This document shows positions 16,617 to 25,522 of a DNA stretch of 64,000 bases, one piece after another; positions within the stretch are counted from its first letter, which is position 1; each line of letters starts with the position of its first letter. This DNA is from Paracoccus sp. R12_2. GTDB taxonomy: Bacteria > Pseudomonadota > Alphaproteobacteria > Rhodobacterales > Rhodobacteraceae. The notes under the pieces were generated by a model. The model made no database searches. It was given only the letters and a program-made list of their open reading frames with translations, and was not told the origin of the DNA. The stretch spans positions 1-64,000 of the forward strand of contig NZ_JAGHRA010000016.1 of the NCBI RefSeq assembly GCF_017744015.1. The letters run 5' to 3'. The translations under genes were made by a program, and so were the position numbers.

Positions 16617-18190
16617 GTGGCGTCCTTCTGGTGGGCCGCTTTCGTCGCGGCAATGATATTGGGGCGGTCCAGCTTGCCGCTGGCGGTTCGGGGCATTGCA
16701 CCCTGCCACGCGTGAATATGGCGCGGAACCATGTAATGCGCCATGGCCCGGCGGCAGTGCGTCAGCAAGGCAGGCGTATCGGCATCGCCGATCAGGCAGG
16801 CGGCGACATGCACGACCTGTCCGGCATCGTCATCGTCCACACCGAACGCCACGACATCGGTGACGATGCCGGACTGAGACAGGATATCCTCGACTTCGGT
16901 CGGCGACAGGCGAAAGCCCTGGGTCTTGATCATGTCGTCCATCCGGCTGACGAACCACAGATCGCCGTCATCGTCCACGCGCACCAGATCGCCCGAACAG
17001 ACCACCGGCGCGTCGCCCAGGTGATCGCGCAATTCAGGAAGCACGCGGATCTTTTCGGCGGTCAGTTCAGGACGTTCCCAGTAGCCAAGGCTGACCAGCG
17101 GGCCGCCATGGACCAGTTCGCCCTGTTCGCCGGGTCCGGCGACGCCTTCGCCGTGCTTGACGACAAAGATCTGCGCATTGGGGATGCCGCGCCCGATCGA
17201 GCCCATCTTGGCCGCGAATTTCGCGGGGGGCAGATAGGTGGACCGGAACGCCTCGGTCAGACCGTACATCAGGTAGATGTCCACGCCGGGAAAGACCTGC
17301 GGCATCATCTGCAGGATGTTCGGGGGGATCTTGCCGCCGGTATTGGTCACGCGCCGCAGTGCGGGCAAGGCCGTGCCGCTGTCTGCCAGATAACGCACCA
17401 CCTGGTTCCACAAGGGCGGCACGCCGGCGATGGTCGTCGCCTGATGATCGGCTGCCATGCGCACCACCTCGGACGGCATCGAGACGGGCTGGTGGATGAC
17501 CGTCGCGCCCATCAGGAACGCATCGGTCAGCTGGTTCAGCCCGGCATCGAAGCTGTAGGGCAGGACCGACAGCAGCCGGTCGTCCTGCGTCAGTCCCAGA
17601 TATTCGCTGACCGAGATGGCGCCCATGCGGATGTTGCGATGGCTCAGCATCACGCCCTTGGGTTTGCCGGTCGATCCAGAAGTATAAATGATCGCGGCAA
17701 GATCGCCGGGGTCGGGCACATGTTCGATGGCGGCACTGGGCGAGACGGCTTCCCACAGGGTTGCGCTGTCGGGCAGGGCGGCCACGCGGCCCTGGACCAG
17801 AAGATGTTCCAGCGACAGGGGCAGCGGATCGGCGGCCAGGCCCTTCAGCACATTGGCGCCCAGAATCGCGGCACGCGCCCGGCAGTCATGGGCGACATAG
17901 GAAAGCTGCGCGGGCGTCCACTGATGATTGACGTTGACCACGACGGCGCCGATCTTCCACGCGCCGAACATCGCGGTCACCTCGTCGATGCCCTTGCGCA
18001 GATGGACGATCACCCGGTCGCCCGGCTGAATGCCCTTGGCCGCCAGCCAGCCAGCGACCAGACCGGCCTCGTCCGTCACCTGCGCATAGGTCGCCTGCCG
18101 CTTGGCGTCGATCAGCGCGACCTGGTCCGCGTGCTGCGGCAGGTTGTCTGCCAGAAGCCGCCACATCGATGCATCGCCTGTCGCGTTCAC
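16613..18190 (-). CDS. AMP-dependent acyl/aminoacyl-(ACP) ligase
   Basis: A 525-residue adenylate-forming enzyme. The P-loop motif IIYTSGSTGKPKGV is at about 167-180, YGLTEAF near 320, SGDLVRVDDDG and the hinge region follow, and the A10 lysine is in TASGKLDRPN near residue 508. It should activate a carboxylic or amino acid as the adenylate and load the carrier protein encoded immediately downstream. It overlaps the acyltransferase gene upstream by four bases. It resembles the AMP-ligases of exosortase A loci and amino-acid adenylation enzymes; the substrate is not deducible by eye. Confidence 0.88.
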   Translation of the reverse strand: MNATGDASMWRLLADNLPQHADQVALIDAKRQATYAQVTDEAGLVAGWLAAKGIQPGDRVIVHLRKGIDEVTAMFGAWKIGAVVVNVNHQWTPAQLSYVAHDCRARAAILGANVLKGLAADPLPLSLEHLLVQGRVAALPDSATLWEAVSPSAAIEHVPDPGDLAAIIYTSGSTGKPKGVMLSHRNIRMGAISVSEYLGLTQDDRLLSVLPYSFDAGLNQLTDAFLMGATVIHQPVSMPSEVVRMAADHQATTIAGVPPLWNQVVRYLADSGTALPALRRVTNTGGKIPPNILQMMPQVFPGVDIYLMYGLTEAFRSTYLPPAKFAAKMGSIGRGIPNAQIFVVKHGEGVAGPGEQGELVHGGPLVSLGYWERPELTAEKIRVLPELRDHLGDAPVVCSGDLVRVDDDGDLWFVSRMDDMIKTQGFRLSPTEVEDILSQSGIVTDVVAFGVDDDDAGQVVHVAACLIGDADTPALLTHCRRAMAHYMVPRHIHAWQGAMPRTASGKLDRPNIIAATKAAHQKDAT

Positions 18191-18720
18191 GCCTCGCCTT
18201 CCTTCTTCTTCGCCGCGAAGATCGGCAGCTTCGGAAAGATGCGGGCGGGCGATCCGATCACGATGCTGTCGTCAGGGACATTGGTGCTGACCGCGGTGTT
18301 CGCGCCGATATTCACGCGGTTTCCGATCTTGATGCGTCCCAGCACGGTCGAGTTGACGCCGATGAACACGTCATCCCCGATCACCGGCGCGCCGCCGCGC
18401 ATGTTGGTGCCTATGGTGACGTTGTGCATGACACCGAAGCGGTCGCCGATGACGACGTCGGGATGGATGGACAGCGAGCCTTCGGCGTGGATGATGTGAA
18501 ATTCGTCACCGATCCTGACGGTGGGGGGAATCCAGACCTTGGTGATGTTCAGGATCAGGATGCACAGCAGACCGTACAGCTTGTTGGCAAACCACCGCCC
18601 GACCCGGCTTTCACGCTGCAATGCCCATCGGCCATAGCGATAGATTGCCAGCGACACGAAGGCAGGATCACTGATCCTGCGGCCATGTCTTTCATAATCC
18701 TTGCGAATTTCGCCCCACAC
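18187..18720 (-). CDS. Serine-acetyltransferase-like hexapeptide acyltransferase
   Basis: A left-handed beta-helix acyltransferase of about 177 residues. A helical N-terminal part (IRKDYERHG) and a short hydrophobic segment precede hexapeptide repeats such as IHPDVVIGDRFGVMHNVTIG, ending in a VIGSPARIF tail. The family includes CysE and polysaccharide O- or N-acetyltransferases. The start is uncertain: GTG at 18720 fits the family N-terminus, while a longer TTG start at 18798 is possible. It leads the ligase-ACP-decarboxylase genes with an ATGA-type overlap. It could transfer the carrier-bound group or acetylate the product; a true CysE role is less likely here. Confidence 0.8.
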   Translation of the reverse strand: MWGEIRKDYERHGRRISDPAFVSLAIYRYGRWALQRESRVGRWFANKLYGLLCILILNITKVWIPPTVRIGDEFHIIHAEGSLSIHPDVVIGDRFGVMHNVTIGTNMRGGAPVIGDDVFIGVNSTVLGRIKIGNRVNIGANTAVSTNVPDDSIVIGSPARIFPKLPIFAAKKKEGEA

Positions 18721-18863
18721 TGATCGAACACTCCGAACCGAGAAAACAAGTGGAGGGTGAACATCCTCCTGACCGCACTGCCCCCGAGGGCGCCGCAAAA
18801 ATGACCGGCAAGCCGTGTCATTTCAAGCGCATATTGGATCGATTGCAGCCAAATTGTCCAAAA

Positions 18864-19910
18864 CTACAGGATGAGGTCCAGCGTCCGGCGCAGATCGTCC
18901 CATGCGATGCGGAATGAACCCGCGTGTCCGGCGCCCACGATCATCGCAAAACGCTGCTGCCAACGGTCGCTCAGCAGCTTCATCGCGGTGGTCGCGCGGT
19001 CGGCGGGCTGCAGCGTCAGCAACGTGCCGCCCGGCGGCATGACCGCCATGCCGTGATTCAACTGGCTTCCCTCGACCCCGGCGACGATCCGGGTCGCACC
19101 ACAGGCTTCCAGCAGTTCGTCCACCGTGTGATCTTCGGGAAACATGATCCGGAAACCGTATTGCGCCTGAAGTTTCTCGGCCAGCTCATCTTCGTTCTCC
19201 AGCACCCGCGCATCGCCGCTGCGCCCGCGATACAGGAACACGCCCGGGTTCGGCGCAGGATCGCGCCCGGCCAGCAGCCTGTCGCGCATGTCCTGCGCCC
19301 GCGCCAGACGGCCCGAGTTGTTGTGATGGTCGTCAAACAGGATCAGTTCGTCGAAGTGAACATCCTCGACGCGCGCGGGCGACATCGACAGCAATTCCTC
19401 GTAGCGTGGAACGTGACCGCCGCGCGGCGGTGTCGAGGTCACGGGATCACCGGCGGTCTCGGCCAGCCTGTAGGACAGGCAGTCATCCAGCAGCCAGTTG
19501 CCGAACCAGCGATTGCCTACCCACGTCTCGTAGATCGCGCCCGAGATGCTGTGCCGGGGCCTGCGATGCGCCAGTGGCGACCGACGGCGCCGGCGCAGAT
19601 GCAGTTCCGCGTTGCCAGCGTAAAGCACGCCATCGACGAAATCCACGTCGCGCAAACGATAGGCCATCGTCGCGGGGATGTGTTCGCAGGGGTCGCCGTG
19701 CAGCGACATCAGGACGTCGCGCAGCGGCGCGAATTCCGTGCGGGTGATCCGTTCGGCCTGACCCGGCAGGCAGATCGCGGGCGGCACCTCGCGGATCTCG
19801 GCGGGGCTGATTTCCCAGCGCTCGATGGCAAGATCGGTCAGGTCGCCCGAACCAAGTCCTGCCATCCGTCGCAGCTTGTTGGTCAGCGGGCGCAGATCCT
19901 GAAGATGCAT
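18864..19910 (-). CDS. Glycosyltransferase family 61-like protein
   Basis: A 348-residue cytosolic protein with the C-terminal layout of GT61/DUF563 enzymes: FLYRGRSGDARVLENEDEL, then a stretch that places the decisive residues in VAGVEGSQLNHGMAVMPPG. The ATG at 19910 is taken; the ribosome-binding site is weak. The gene is on the same strand as the acyltransferase/ligase set and about 140 bases upstream of it. It is probably part of the same surface-glycan locus, adding a sugar to a cell-envelope polymer. Assignment rests on the pattern at the C-terminus. Confidence 0.72.
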   Translation of the reverse strand: MHLQDLRPLTNKLRRMAGLGSGDLTDLAIERWEISPAEIREVPPAICLPGQAERITRTEFAPLRDVLMSLHGDPCEHIPATMAYRLRDVDFVDGVLYAGNAELHLRRRRRSPLAHRRPRHSISGAIYETWVGNRWFGNWLLDDCLSYRLAETAGDPVTSTPPRGGHVPRYEELLSMSPARVEDVHFDELILFDDHHNNSGRLARAQDMRDRLLAGRDPAPNPGVFLYRGRSGDARVLENEDELAEKLQAQYGFRIMFPEDHTVDELLEACGATRIVAGVEGSQLNHGMAVMPPGGTLLTLQPADRATTAMKLLSDRWQQRFAMIVGAGHAGSFRIAWDDLRRTLDLIL

Positions 19911-20025
19911 GGAGTGATCGCTCGGACTGATGGTTCGTGAAGCGCGCGAACAGTTTAGTCGAAAATCGTCCAACTGGAAACCCGGCGGCAAGCGACGCGC
20001 TGCGGCGGGCGACGGCTTTCGGCCG

Positions 20026-21183
20026 CTATGGCAGACCCGACGTGGCCTTGAGCAGTCGAGTCAGTTTCGCCGAGATGACCTGATGATCGTTCAGCGAGGG
20101 ATGCCAGTGACAGGCGGTCCGCGCCAGTTCGGGAAGGACAAGCAGGTCGGCGGCATCGCCTTCGGCGACGAACGCGTTCCGGGCCTGCCTGTGCGCGGCG
20201 ACCAGATCGTCGCCGTATTCGCCGAATGCCAACAGCACGATGCGCGCCGAGGGTGAATCGGCCCGCCGGTCGCGCATGAATTGCAGCAGCGCGTCGGCAA
20301 AGCGGTCGCGCTGGCGTTGCAGTTCCCTGCGGCTCTGATCCGGTTCCGGTCGTTCGGCGAAGTCGTTCGATCCCAGCCCGATCACGACCACATCGGCCGC
20401 GCGCTCTGGGGCCGAGGCTGCGTCGGGGCGCGATGGCAGGGCGCGGTCATACAACTGCGCCATCGCCGGATCGGAACCGCCGCCCAGATTGCGCACCAGC
20501 CCGATCCCGGATGCGGCGATCACGCGATAATCCGCACCAAGCGCCCGCGCCGTCATCGGCCCATAGGCCTGCGAGGTGTCGGTTGCCAGATATTGCTGTT
20601 CAGACGTGCAATCGCGTCCCGGCGCCGTGTTGCCGTAGCCGACGGTATCGGAATCGCCCACGAACTCGATCAGCGGAACGGCTGCCGGCGGGGGCAGGGC
20701 GGTGCCTGCAGCGGGCAGGAAGAAGCCGTCGAAGCGGCCGATCTCGGACCGCTCGCTCAGTTTTTCGATGCGGATCTGGTGCGGGCCGTCGGAAAGCCCT
20801 TCGATCCGCAGCATTCCGGCACCCGGCCTGGTCAGCACGATCGCAGCGTCGTCCAGCGTGACGCGATACCTGTTGACGGCATCGTCAAGCGCGACCGCGA
20901 CGCTGTGGCCCGAAAACCGGGCAGAGGCGTGAAATGCCGGCCACTGATGTTCATATCCACGCGCCCCGATACTGGCGCGGCCGGTGATGCGTGCATCCAG
21001 ACCTGTCATGTCGGATGTCGGCTGCGCGCCGGGGATGAACTGCGCGGACATGCCGGCTGGCGCGGCGACCACGGGAACCGGGCCGTCCGCCGGACGCGGC
21101 GGCTGCGCGGCCAACAGCCCAAAGGCCAGAAGACCGGCCGAGGCCAGCGCGGGCAGCATCGCCCAGACAGTGTTGACGGACAT
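20026..21183 (-). CDS. SGNH/GDSL hydrolase, CE2-like carbohydrate esterase, exported
   Basis: A 385-residue protein. An N-terminal hydrophobic segment (AMLPALASAGLLAFGLLAA) acts as signal peptide or anchor. A beta-sandwich of about 130 residues follows, then an SGNH domain: block I FVGDSDTVGYGN, glycine block GIGLVRN, block III GLGSNDF, and the catalytic Asp/His pair in CHWHPSLNDH. This two-domain layout resembles CE2 deacetylases. It probably removes acetyl groups from a surface or extracellular polysaccharide. The ATG at 21183 has GGGGGACGG upstream; the frame stays open much further, but without gene character. It sits beside the GT61-like gene. Confidence 0.82.
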   Translation of the reverse strand: MSVNTVWAMLPALASAGLLAFGLLAAQPPRPADGPVPVVAAPAGMSAQFIPGAQPTSDMTGLDARITGRASIGARGYEHQWPAFHASARFSGHSVAVALDDAVNRYRVTLDDAAIVLTRPGAGMLRIEGLSDGPHQIRIEKLSERSEIGRFDGFFLPAAGTALPPPAAVPLIEFVGDSDTVGYGNTAPGRDCTSEQQYLATDTSQAYGPMTARALGADYRVIAASGIGLVRNLGGGSDPAMAQLYDRALPSRPDAASAPERAADVVVIGLGSNDFAERPEPDQSRRELQRQRDRFADALLQFMRDRRADSPSARIVLLAFGEYGDDLVAAHRQARNAFVAEGDAADLLVLPELARTACHWHPSLNDHQVISAKLTRLLKATSGLP

Positions 21184-21375
21184 CCGTCCCCCGCGATTCC
21201 AGCTTGATTCGTGGCGATCATATCGCTGGCGCGGCGCGGGGCAACGACCATCGCTGCGCCTTGCACAAATCGACAGGTCATGATTGCTTTCGGCAAAGCA
21301 GGACCGCCGAGCCGCAACACGATGATGGTCGTTGGCGCGGCGATATCGGCGCAGTGCCGCAGGAGACATCAGATC

Positions 21376-22290
21376 ATGACCGACGCCAGCCGCGACAGCG
21401 CACAAGCCTATGCCCCCGATCCGCGCAACGCCGAGGTGCTGGTCTATGTGAACGGCGCATTCGTGCCGCGCGATCAGGCGGTCGTATCCATCTTCGATGC
21501 GGGCTTCGGCCTGGGCGACGGTGTCTGGGAAGGGCTGCGTCTGGTCCGCGGGCGGATCCTGTCGCTGGAGGCGCATCTGGACCGGCTGTATGAAGGCGCG
21601 AACGCGATCCGGCTGCAGATCGGCATGGATCGCCAGGCGCTTGCGGGCGAAATCCATCGGACGCTGTCGGTCAATGGGATGCAGGACGGCACCCATCTGC
21701 GACTGATGGTGACGCGGGGCACCAAGTCCACGATCAATCAGGATCCGCGCTTTGTCCTGGGCGGGCCGACCATCGTCATCCTTGCCGAATACAAGCGTCC
21801 CGACCCGGCGCGGAAGGCGCGCGGTCTGACGCTGATGACATCGGCCATTCGCTGTTCGACCCCTGATGTATTCGATCTGCGGCTGAATTCGCATAGTCGG
21901 CTGAACTTCATCCAGGCGCTGAACCAGGCCATCGACATGGGCGCGGACGAGGCGCTGATGCTGGACGATCGCGGCTTCGTGGCAAGCTGCAACTCCACCA
22001 ATTTCTTCATCGTGCGCGGCGACGACCTGTGGACCTCGGACGGGGGGTGCTGCTTCAACGGGATCACGCGGGCGACGGTCATCCGGCTGTGGCGCGAGGC
22101 GGGCGGCACGGTGCGCGAGGGGGATTTCACGCTGGCCCAGACCTACGGCGCGGACGAGGCGTTCGTGACCGGCACGCTGGGCGGTATCACGCCGGTGGCC
22201 AGCATCGATGGCAGGCCGCTGCGGTCCGGGCTGCCGGGACGAGTCACGGACCGGGTGGATCAGCTTTACACCGCCTATGCCGAAGGCTGA
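21376..22290 (+). CDS. Class IV aminotransferase-like protein without the usual PLP lysine
   Basis: A 304-residue member of the D-amino-acid / branched-chain aminotransferase fold: FVPRDQAVVSIFDAGFGLGD at the start, ADEALMLDDRGFVASCNSTNF for the phosphate-binding loop, and a GITRATVIRL segment. Counting back from the conserved EA, the place of the Schiff-base lysine holds Asn (LNSHSRLNF), and the Lys some relatives have at +4 is Arg. If the alignment is right, it cannot form the normal internal aldimine. The ATG at 21376 follows AGGAGA by nine bases. Monocistronic and divergent from the esterase gene. Confidence 0.78.
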   Translation: MTDASRDSAQAYAPDPRNAEVLVYVNGAFVPRDQAVVSIFDAGFGLGDGVWEGLRLVRGRILSLEAHLDRLYEGANAIRLQIGMDRQALAGEIHRTLSVNGMQDGTHLRLMVTRGTKSTINQDPRFVLGGPTIVILAEYKRPDPARKARGLTLMTSAIRCSTPDVFDLRLNSHSRLNFIQALNQAIDMGADEALMLDDRGFVASCNSTNFFIVRGDDLWTSDGGCCFNGITRATVIRLWREAGGTVREGDFTLAQTYGADEAFVTGTLGGITPVASIDGRPLRSGLPGRVTDRVDQLYTAYAEG

Positions 22291-22565
22291 TCGGTGTTGC
22301 GCAACGCAGCGTGCGTTGCGCGATGACAGCCGGACGACGGAGATTGCGCTGCGGCCAGCAAATGCTGGGAAATCGGCGGCACAACCCGTACACCGGCGCG
22401 ACACAAATCGTGCACAGGCTGTACACAGCTAGCGCGCGCAGCTGTTGCGCGGTGTGGTGCCCGGCCGCACCGATCCGTCTTTACCCAAGCGCGGCCCGGA
22501 CATAGCATCATGTATGTCCACAAGGTCGGGACGCGAGTCTCGGCCAAGATCCGGGGATCTGCGCC

Positions 22566-24182
22566 ATGCAGCTGCGTCCGATTGCCGTTCTTGTCCTTTC
22601 TCTGACGTTCTGCGGATCGTCTGCCTTCGCCGAAGAGCCCGGCACCCTGACATGGGCGGCCTGTCCGCCTGCCGAACAGGGGGCCGCCGGCACCGAAGGT
22701 CTGGTCTGCACGATGGCCTCTGTGCCGATGGACCATCGCGATCCCGGCGGTCCGGGTTTCGATCTGGCGGTCATCAAGGCCCCGGCGCGCGGCCCCGGCG
22801 ACCGGATCGGCACGCTGTTCTGGAACCCCGGCGGCCCCAGCGATTCGGGAACCGCCTATCTGCCCGCCGCGATCGGCGGTTTCCCGGACGAGGTGCGCGA
22901 CCGGTTCGACATCGTCAGCTGGGATCCGCGCGGGATGGGCGGGCGCACGACCCCAGTGGTGCAGTGCTTTGCCAGCGCCGAGGAAGAGGCGGCATTCCTG
23001 CACGGCAACCTGCCCGATGGCCTGCCGCTGACCCCGTCCGAGATGGCGCGGAACCATGCGGGTCGCACCGCCTTCAGCAAGGCATGCGCGGCACGGGCTG
23101 GCGATCTGCTGGCCCATGTCTCGACCGCCGACAACGCCCGCGACCTGGATCTGCTGCGGCAGGCGGTGGGCGAGGAAACGATCAGCTATTACGGCACATC
23201 CTATGGAACCTTCCTGGGCGCGACCTATCTGAACATGTTTCCGGACCGGGTCAGGGCGGCGGTGCTGGACGGTGCCATCTCGCCCTCGGCATGGGTGGCG
23301 GGGCCGGGTGAGGACGGCGGGCTGAGCACCTTTGTGCGCGTCGGGTCGGATTTCGCCGGACAGTCCAGCATTGGCGCGTTCATGGATGCGTGCGGCGCGG
23401 TGCCCGCCTCGGCCTGTGCCTTCTCGGCGGGATCGCCCGAGGCCACGCGGGCCAAGTGGGATACGCTGCTGACCCGCGCGGCGGCGGGGCTGTCGCTGGA
23501 TGGCGACAGGATCGATGACCGCGACCTGATGACCTATCTGGGAAGCTCGATCTACACGGTCGAACCGCTGCCGGGTTTCGGCCGGTTTCCGGGATTCGTG
23601 GCCGTCGCGCAGTTTCTGGAACGGCTGTGGCAGGCCGATGCCGCGCCGGACGTGGCGACGGTCGCGCCCGATCCGGACAATGCCGCCAACGCGACGCCCG
23701 CAGCGGCAGGGGCCGCGGGCGCCACGACCGTGGATCAGACCTATGTGACCAGCGCCGGGCGGCAGCTTTCGGTGATCTGCGGGGAAAGCCCCAACCCGGT
23801 GGACGCCGAGGCGATCGCGGCACAGATCAGGGCCAGCTATGCCCGCGCGGGATATTCCGGCTGGCCGCTGGCCGCATCATGCGAGGGTTGGACCGCGCGC
23901 GCCGCCGACCCTTATCCGGGGCCGTGGGACAGGCCGACCGGCGCGCCGGTTCTGGTCATCGGCAACAGTTTCGACCCGGCGACGCCCTTTGCCGGATCGG
24001 TGCGCATGGCGCAGGAACTGGCCGATGCGCGGCTGCTGGTGGTGCATGGTTTCGGCCATACCGTGCTGATCAATCCCAGCCGCTGTGCGCAGGATTACAT
24101 CGCGGCCTATCTGATCGACGGGGTTCTGCCGCCCACCGGCGCGACCTGCCGACAGGACCGGGCGCCGTTTCCCGGCGGCTAA
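22566..24182 (+). CDS. Secreted alpha/beta-hydrolase, TAP-like peptidase
   Basis: A 538-residue protein with a clear signal peptide (PIAVLVLSLTFCGSSAFAEE). The hydrolase core has an oxyanion-hole segment FWNPGGPSDSG, the nucleophile serine in YYGTSYGTFLG (about residue 212), and a C-terminal TAP domain with the catalytic Asp region (GNSFDPATPF) and His (VVHGFGHTVL). This is the architecture of Streptomyces tripeptidyl and prolyl aminopeptidases (SlpD/E type). An Ala-rich insert lies near residues 365-385. It probably acts in the periplasm on short peptides. No operon partner is evident. Confidence 0.85.
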   Translation: MQLRPIAVLVLSLTFCGSSAFAEEPGTLTWAACPPAEQGAAGTEGLVCTMASVPMDHRDPGGPGFDLAVIKAPARGPGDRIGTLFWNPGGPSDSGTAYLPAAIGGFPDEVRDRFDIVSWDPRGMGGRTTPVVQCFASAEEEAAFLHGNLPDGLPLTPSEMARNHAGRTAFSKACAARAGDLLAHVSTADNARDLDLLRQAVGEETISYYGTSYGTFLGATYLNMFPDRVRAAVLDGAISPSAWVAGPGEDGGLSTFVRVGSDFAGQSSIGAFMDACGAVPASACAFSAGSPEATRAKWDTLLTRAAAGLSLDGDRIDDRDLMTYLGSSIYTVEPLPGFGRFPGFVAVAQFLERLWQADAAPDVATVAPDPDNAANATPAAAGAAGATTVDQTYVTSAGRQLSVICGESPNPVDAEAIAAQIRASYARAGYSGWPLAASCEGWTARAADPYPGPWDRPTGAPVLVIGNSFDPATPFAGSVRMAQELADARLLVVHGFGHTVLINPSRCAQDYIAAYLIDGVLPPTGATCRQDRAPFPGG

Positions 24183-24263
24183 CGGGACATTGCATCGTGG
24201 CGCGCGCGGCGCGCGGGCGGACCGGAAGCCGCCGAAAATGCGGCTCTGACGCGCGCCCCGGCC

Positions 24264-24893
24264 TCAGGGTGTCCAGTGCAGGAAGTTGGCGATCAGGCGC
24301 AGGCCGATGGCCTGCGATTTCTCGGGGTGGAACTGGGTGCCGACGATATTGTCGCGGCCCACGACCGCCGTCACGGCGCCGCCGTAATCGACATGCGCAA
24401 GACGATGCGCGGGGTCGGCCACGCGGAACTGCCAGCCATGGACGAAATAGGCGTGATCGCCGGTCGCGATTCCGTCCAGAACCGGGTGCGGGTGGTCGAT
24501 CACCAGATCGTTCCAGCCCATATGCGGGACCTTCAATCCGGGCGCGTCGATCTGCACGACCGCGCCGCCGATCCAGTCCAGACCGGCGGTTTCGCGATAT
24601 TCATGGCCGGTCGTCGCCAGCATCTGCATGCCGACGCAGATGCCAAGGAACGGCACGCCGCGCGTCAGAACCGCCTCGCGCAGGGCCTCGGCCATGCCGT
24701 CCACCTCGCCCAGGGCGGTGCGGCAGGCGGGGAAGGCACCGTCGCCGGGCAACACGATGCGGTCGGCGCGGGCGGCCACGTCGGGGTCCGAGGTCACCAC
24801 CACGTCGGCGCCCATCTCGCGGCCCATCAGCTGGAACGCCTTTTCCGCCGAATGCAGGTTGCCGCTGTCATAGTCGATCAGCGCAACCTTCAT
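24264..24893 (-). CDS. hisH: Imidazole glycerol phosphate synthase, glutaminase subunit
   Basis: A 209-residue class I glutamine amidotransferase that supplies ammonia to HisF in histidine synthesis. The nucleophile Cys is in [10 protein letters not shown], and the His/Glu dyad is in FHPEKSQ near the C-terminus. GDGAFPACR is also conserved. The gene overlaps hisB by four bases. The hisA and hisF genes that often follow are not here: the next gene downstream is convergent. Confidence 0.96.
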   Translation of the reverse strand: MKVALIDYDSGNLHSAEKAFQLMGREMGADVVVTSDPDVAARADRIVLPGDGAFPACRTALGEVDGMAEALREAVLTRGVPFLGICVGMQMLATTGHEYRETAGLDWIGGAVVQIDAPGLKVPHMGWNDLVIDHPHPVLDGIATGDHAYFVHGWQFRVADPAHRLAHVDYGGAVTAVVGRDNIVGTQFHPEKSQAIGLRLIANFLHWTP

Positions 24894-25477
24894 AGCGCGC
24901 CCTTGGTCGAGGGCAGGGCGCCCGACATGCGCGGATCCGGCTCGACCGCCTCGCGCAGGGCGCGGGCGACGGCCTTGAAGGCGGCCTCGGCGATATGGTG
25001 CGAATTGATCCCGTCCAGACGCGCGACATTCAGGCTGATCCCGCCATGGGTGGACAGCGCCTGGAAGAATTCGCGCACAAGCTGGGTGTCGAAGCTGCCG
25101 ATCTGCGGGGTGGGGAAATCCACGTTCCAGACCAGATAGGGCCGTCCCGACAGGTCCAGCGCCGCGCGGACCAGCGAATCGTCCATCGCCAGCAGGAAGC
25201 TGCCATAGCGGCGGATGCCGGTCTTGTCGCCCAGGGCCTGCGTCAGGGCCTGGCCGATGGCGATGCCGGTATCCTCGACCGTGTGGTGGTCATCGACATG
25301 CAGGTCGCCCGTCGCGCGGATGGTCATGTCGATCAGCGAATGCCGGGACAGCTGGTCCAGCATGTGATCGAAGAACCCGACGCCGGTCCGGTTGTCATAG
25401 GTTCCGGTGCCGTCGAGGTCGATCGTCACCTCGATCTGCGTCTCGGCGGTGTTGCGGATGATGGTGGCCTTGCGCAT
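24890..25477 (-). CDS. hisB: Imidazoleglycerol-phosphate dehydratase
   Basis: A 195-residue monofunctional HisB, which dehydrates imidazole glycerol phosphate in histidine synthesis. The metal-binding motifs [14 protein letters not shown] and [12 protein letters not shown] are both present, with the [12 protein letters not shown] segment at the N-terminal side. Length is as usual for the single-domain enzyme. It is the first gene of the hisBH pair. Confidence 0.96.
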   Translation of the reverse strand: MRKATIIRNTAETQIEVTIDLDGTGTYDNRTGVGFFDHMLDQLSRHSLIDMTIRATGDLHVDDHHTVEDTGIAIGQALTQALGDKTGIRRYGSFLLAMDDSLVRAALDLSGRPYLVWNVDFPTPQIGSFDTQLVREFFQALSTHGGISLNVARLDGINSHHIAEAAFKAVARALREAVEPDPRMSGALPSTKGAL

Positions 25478-25522
25478 GCGGTTTCCTTTCAGGACGCGGG
25501 CCTTATAGGCCGGGCCGGGCGA

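Noticed and set aside
21184..22404. Extension of the esterase frame to about 792 residues
   Set aside because: The part upstream of 21183 is antisense to the aminotransferase gene and the signal peptide begins at 21183.
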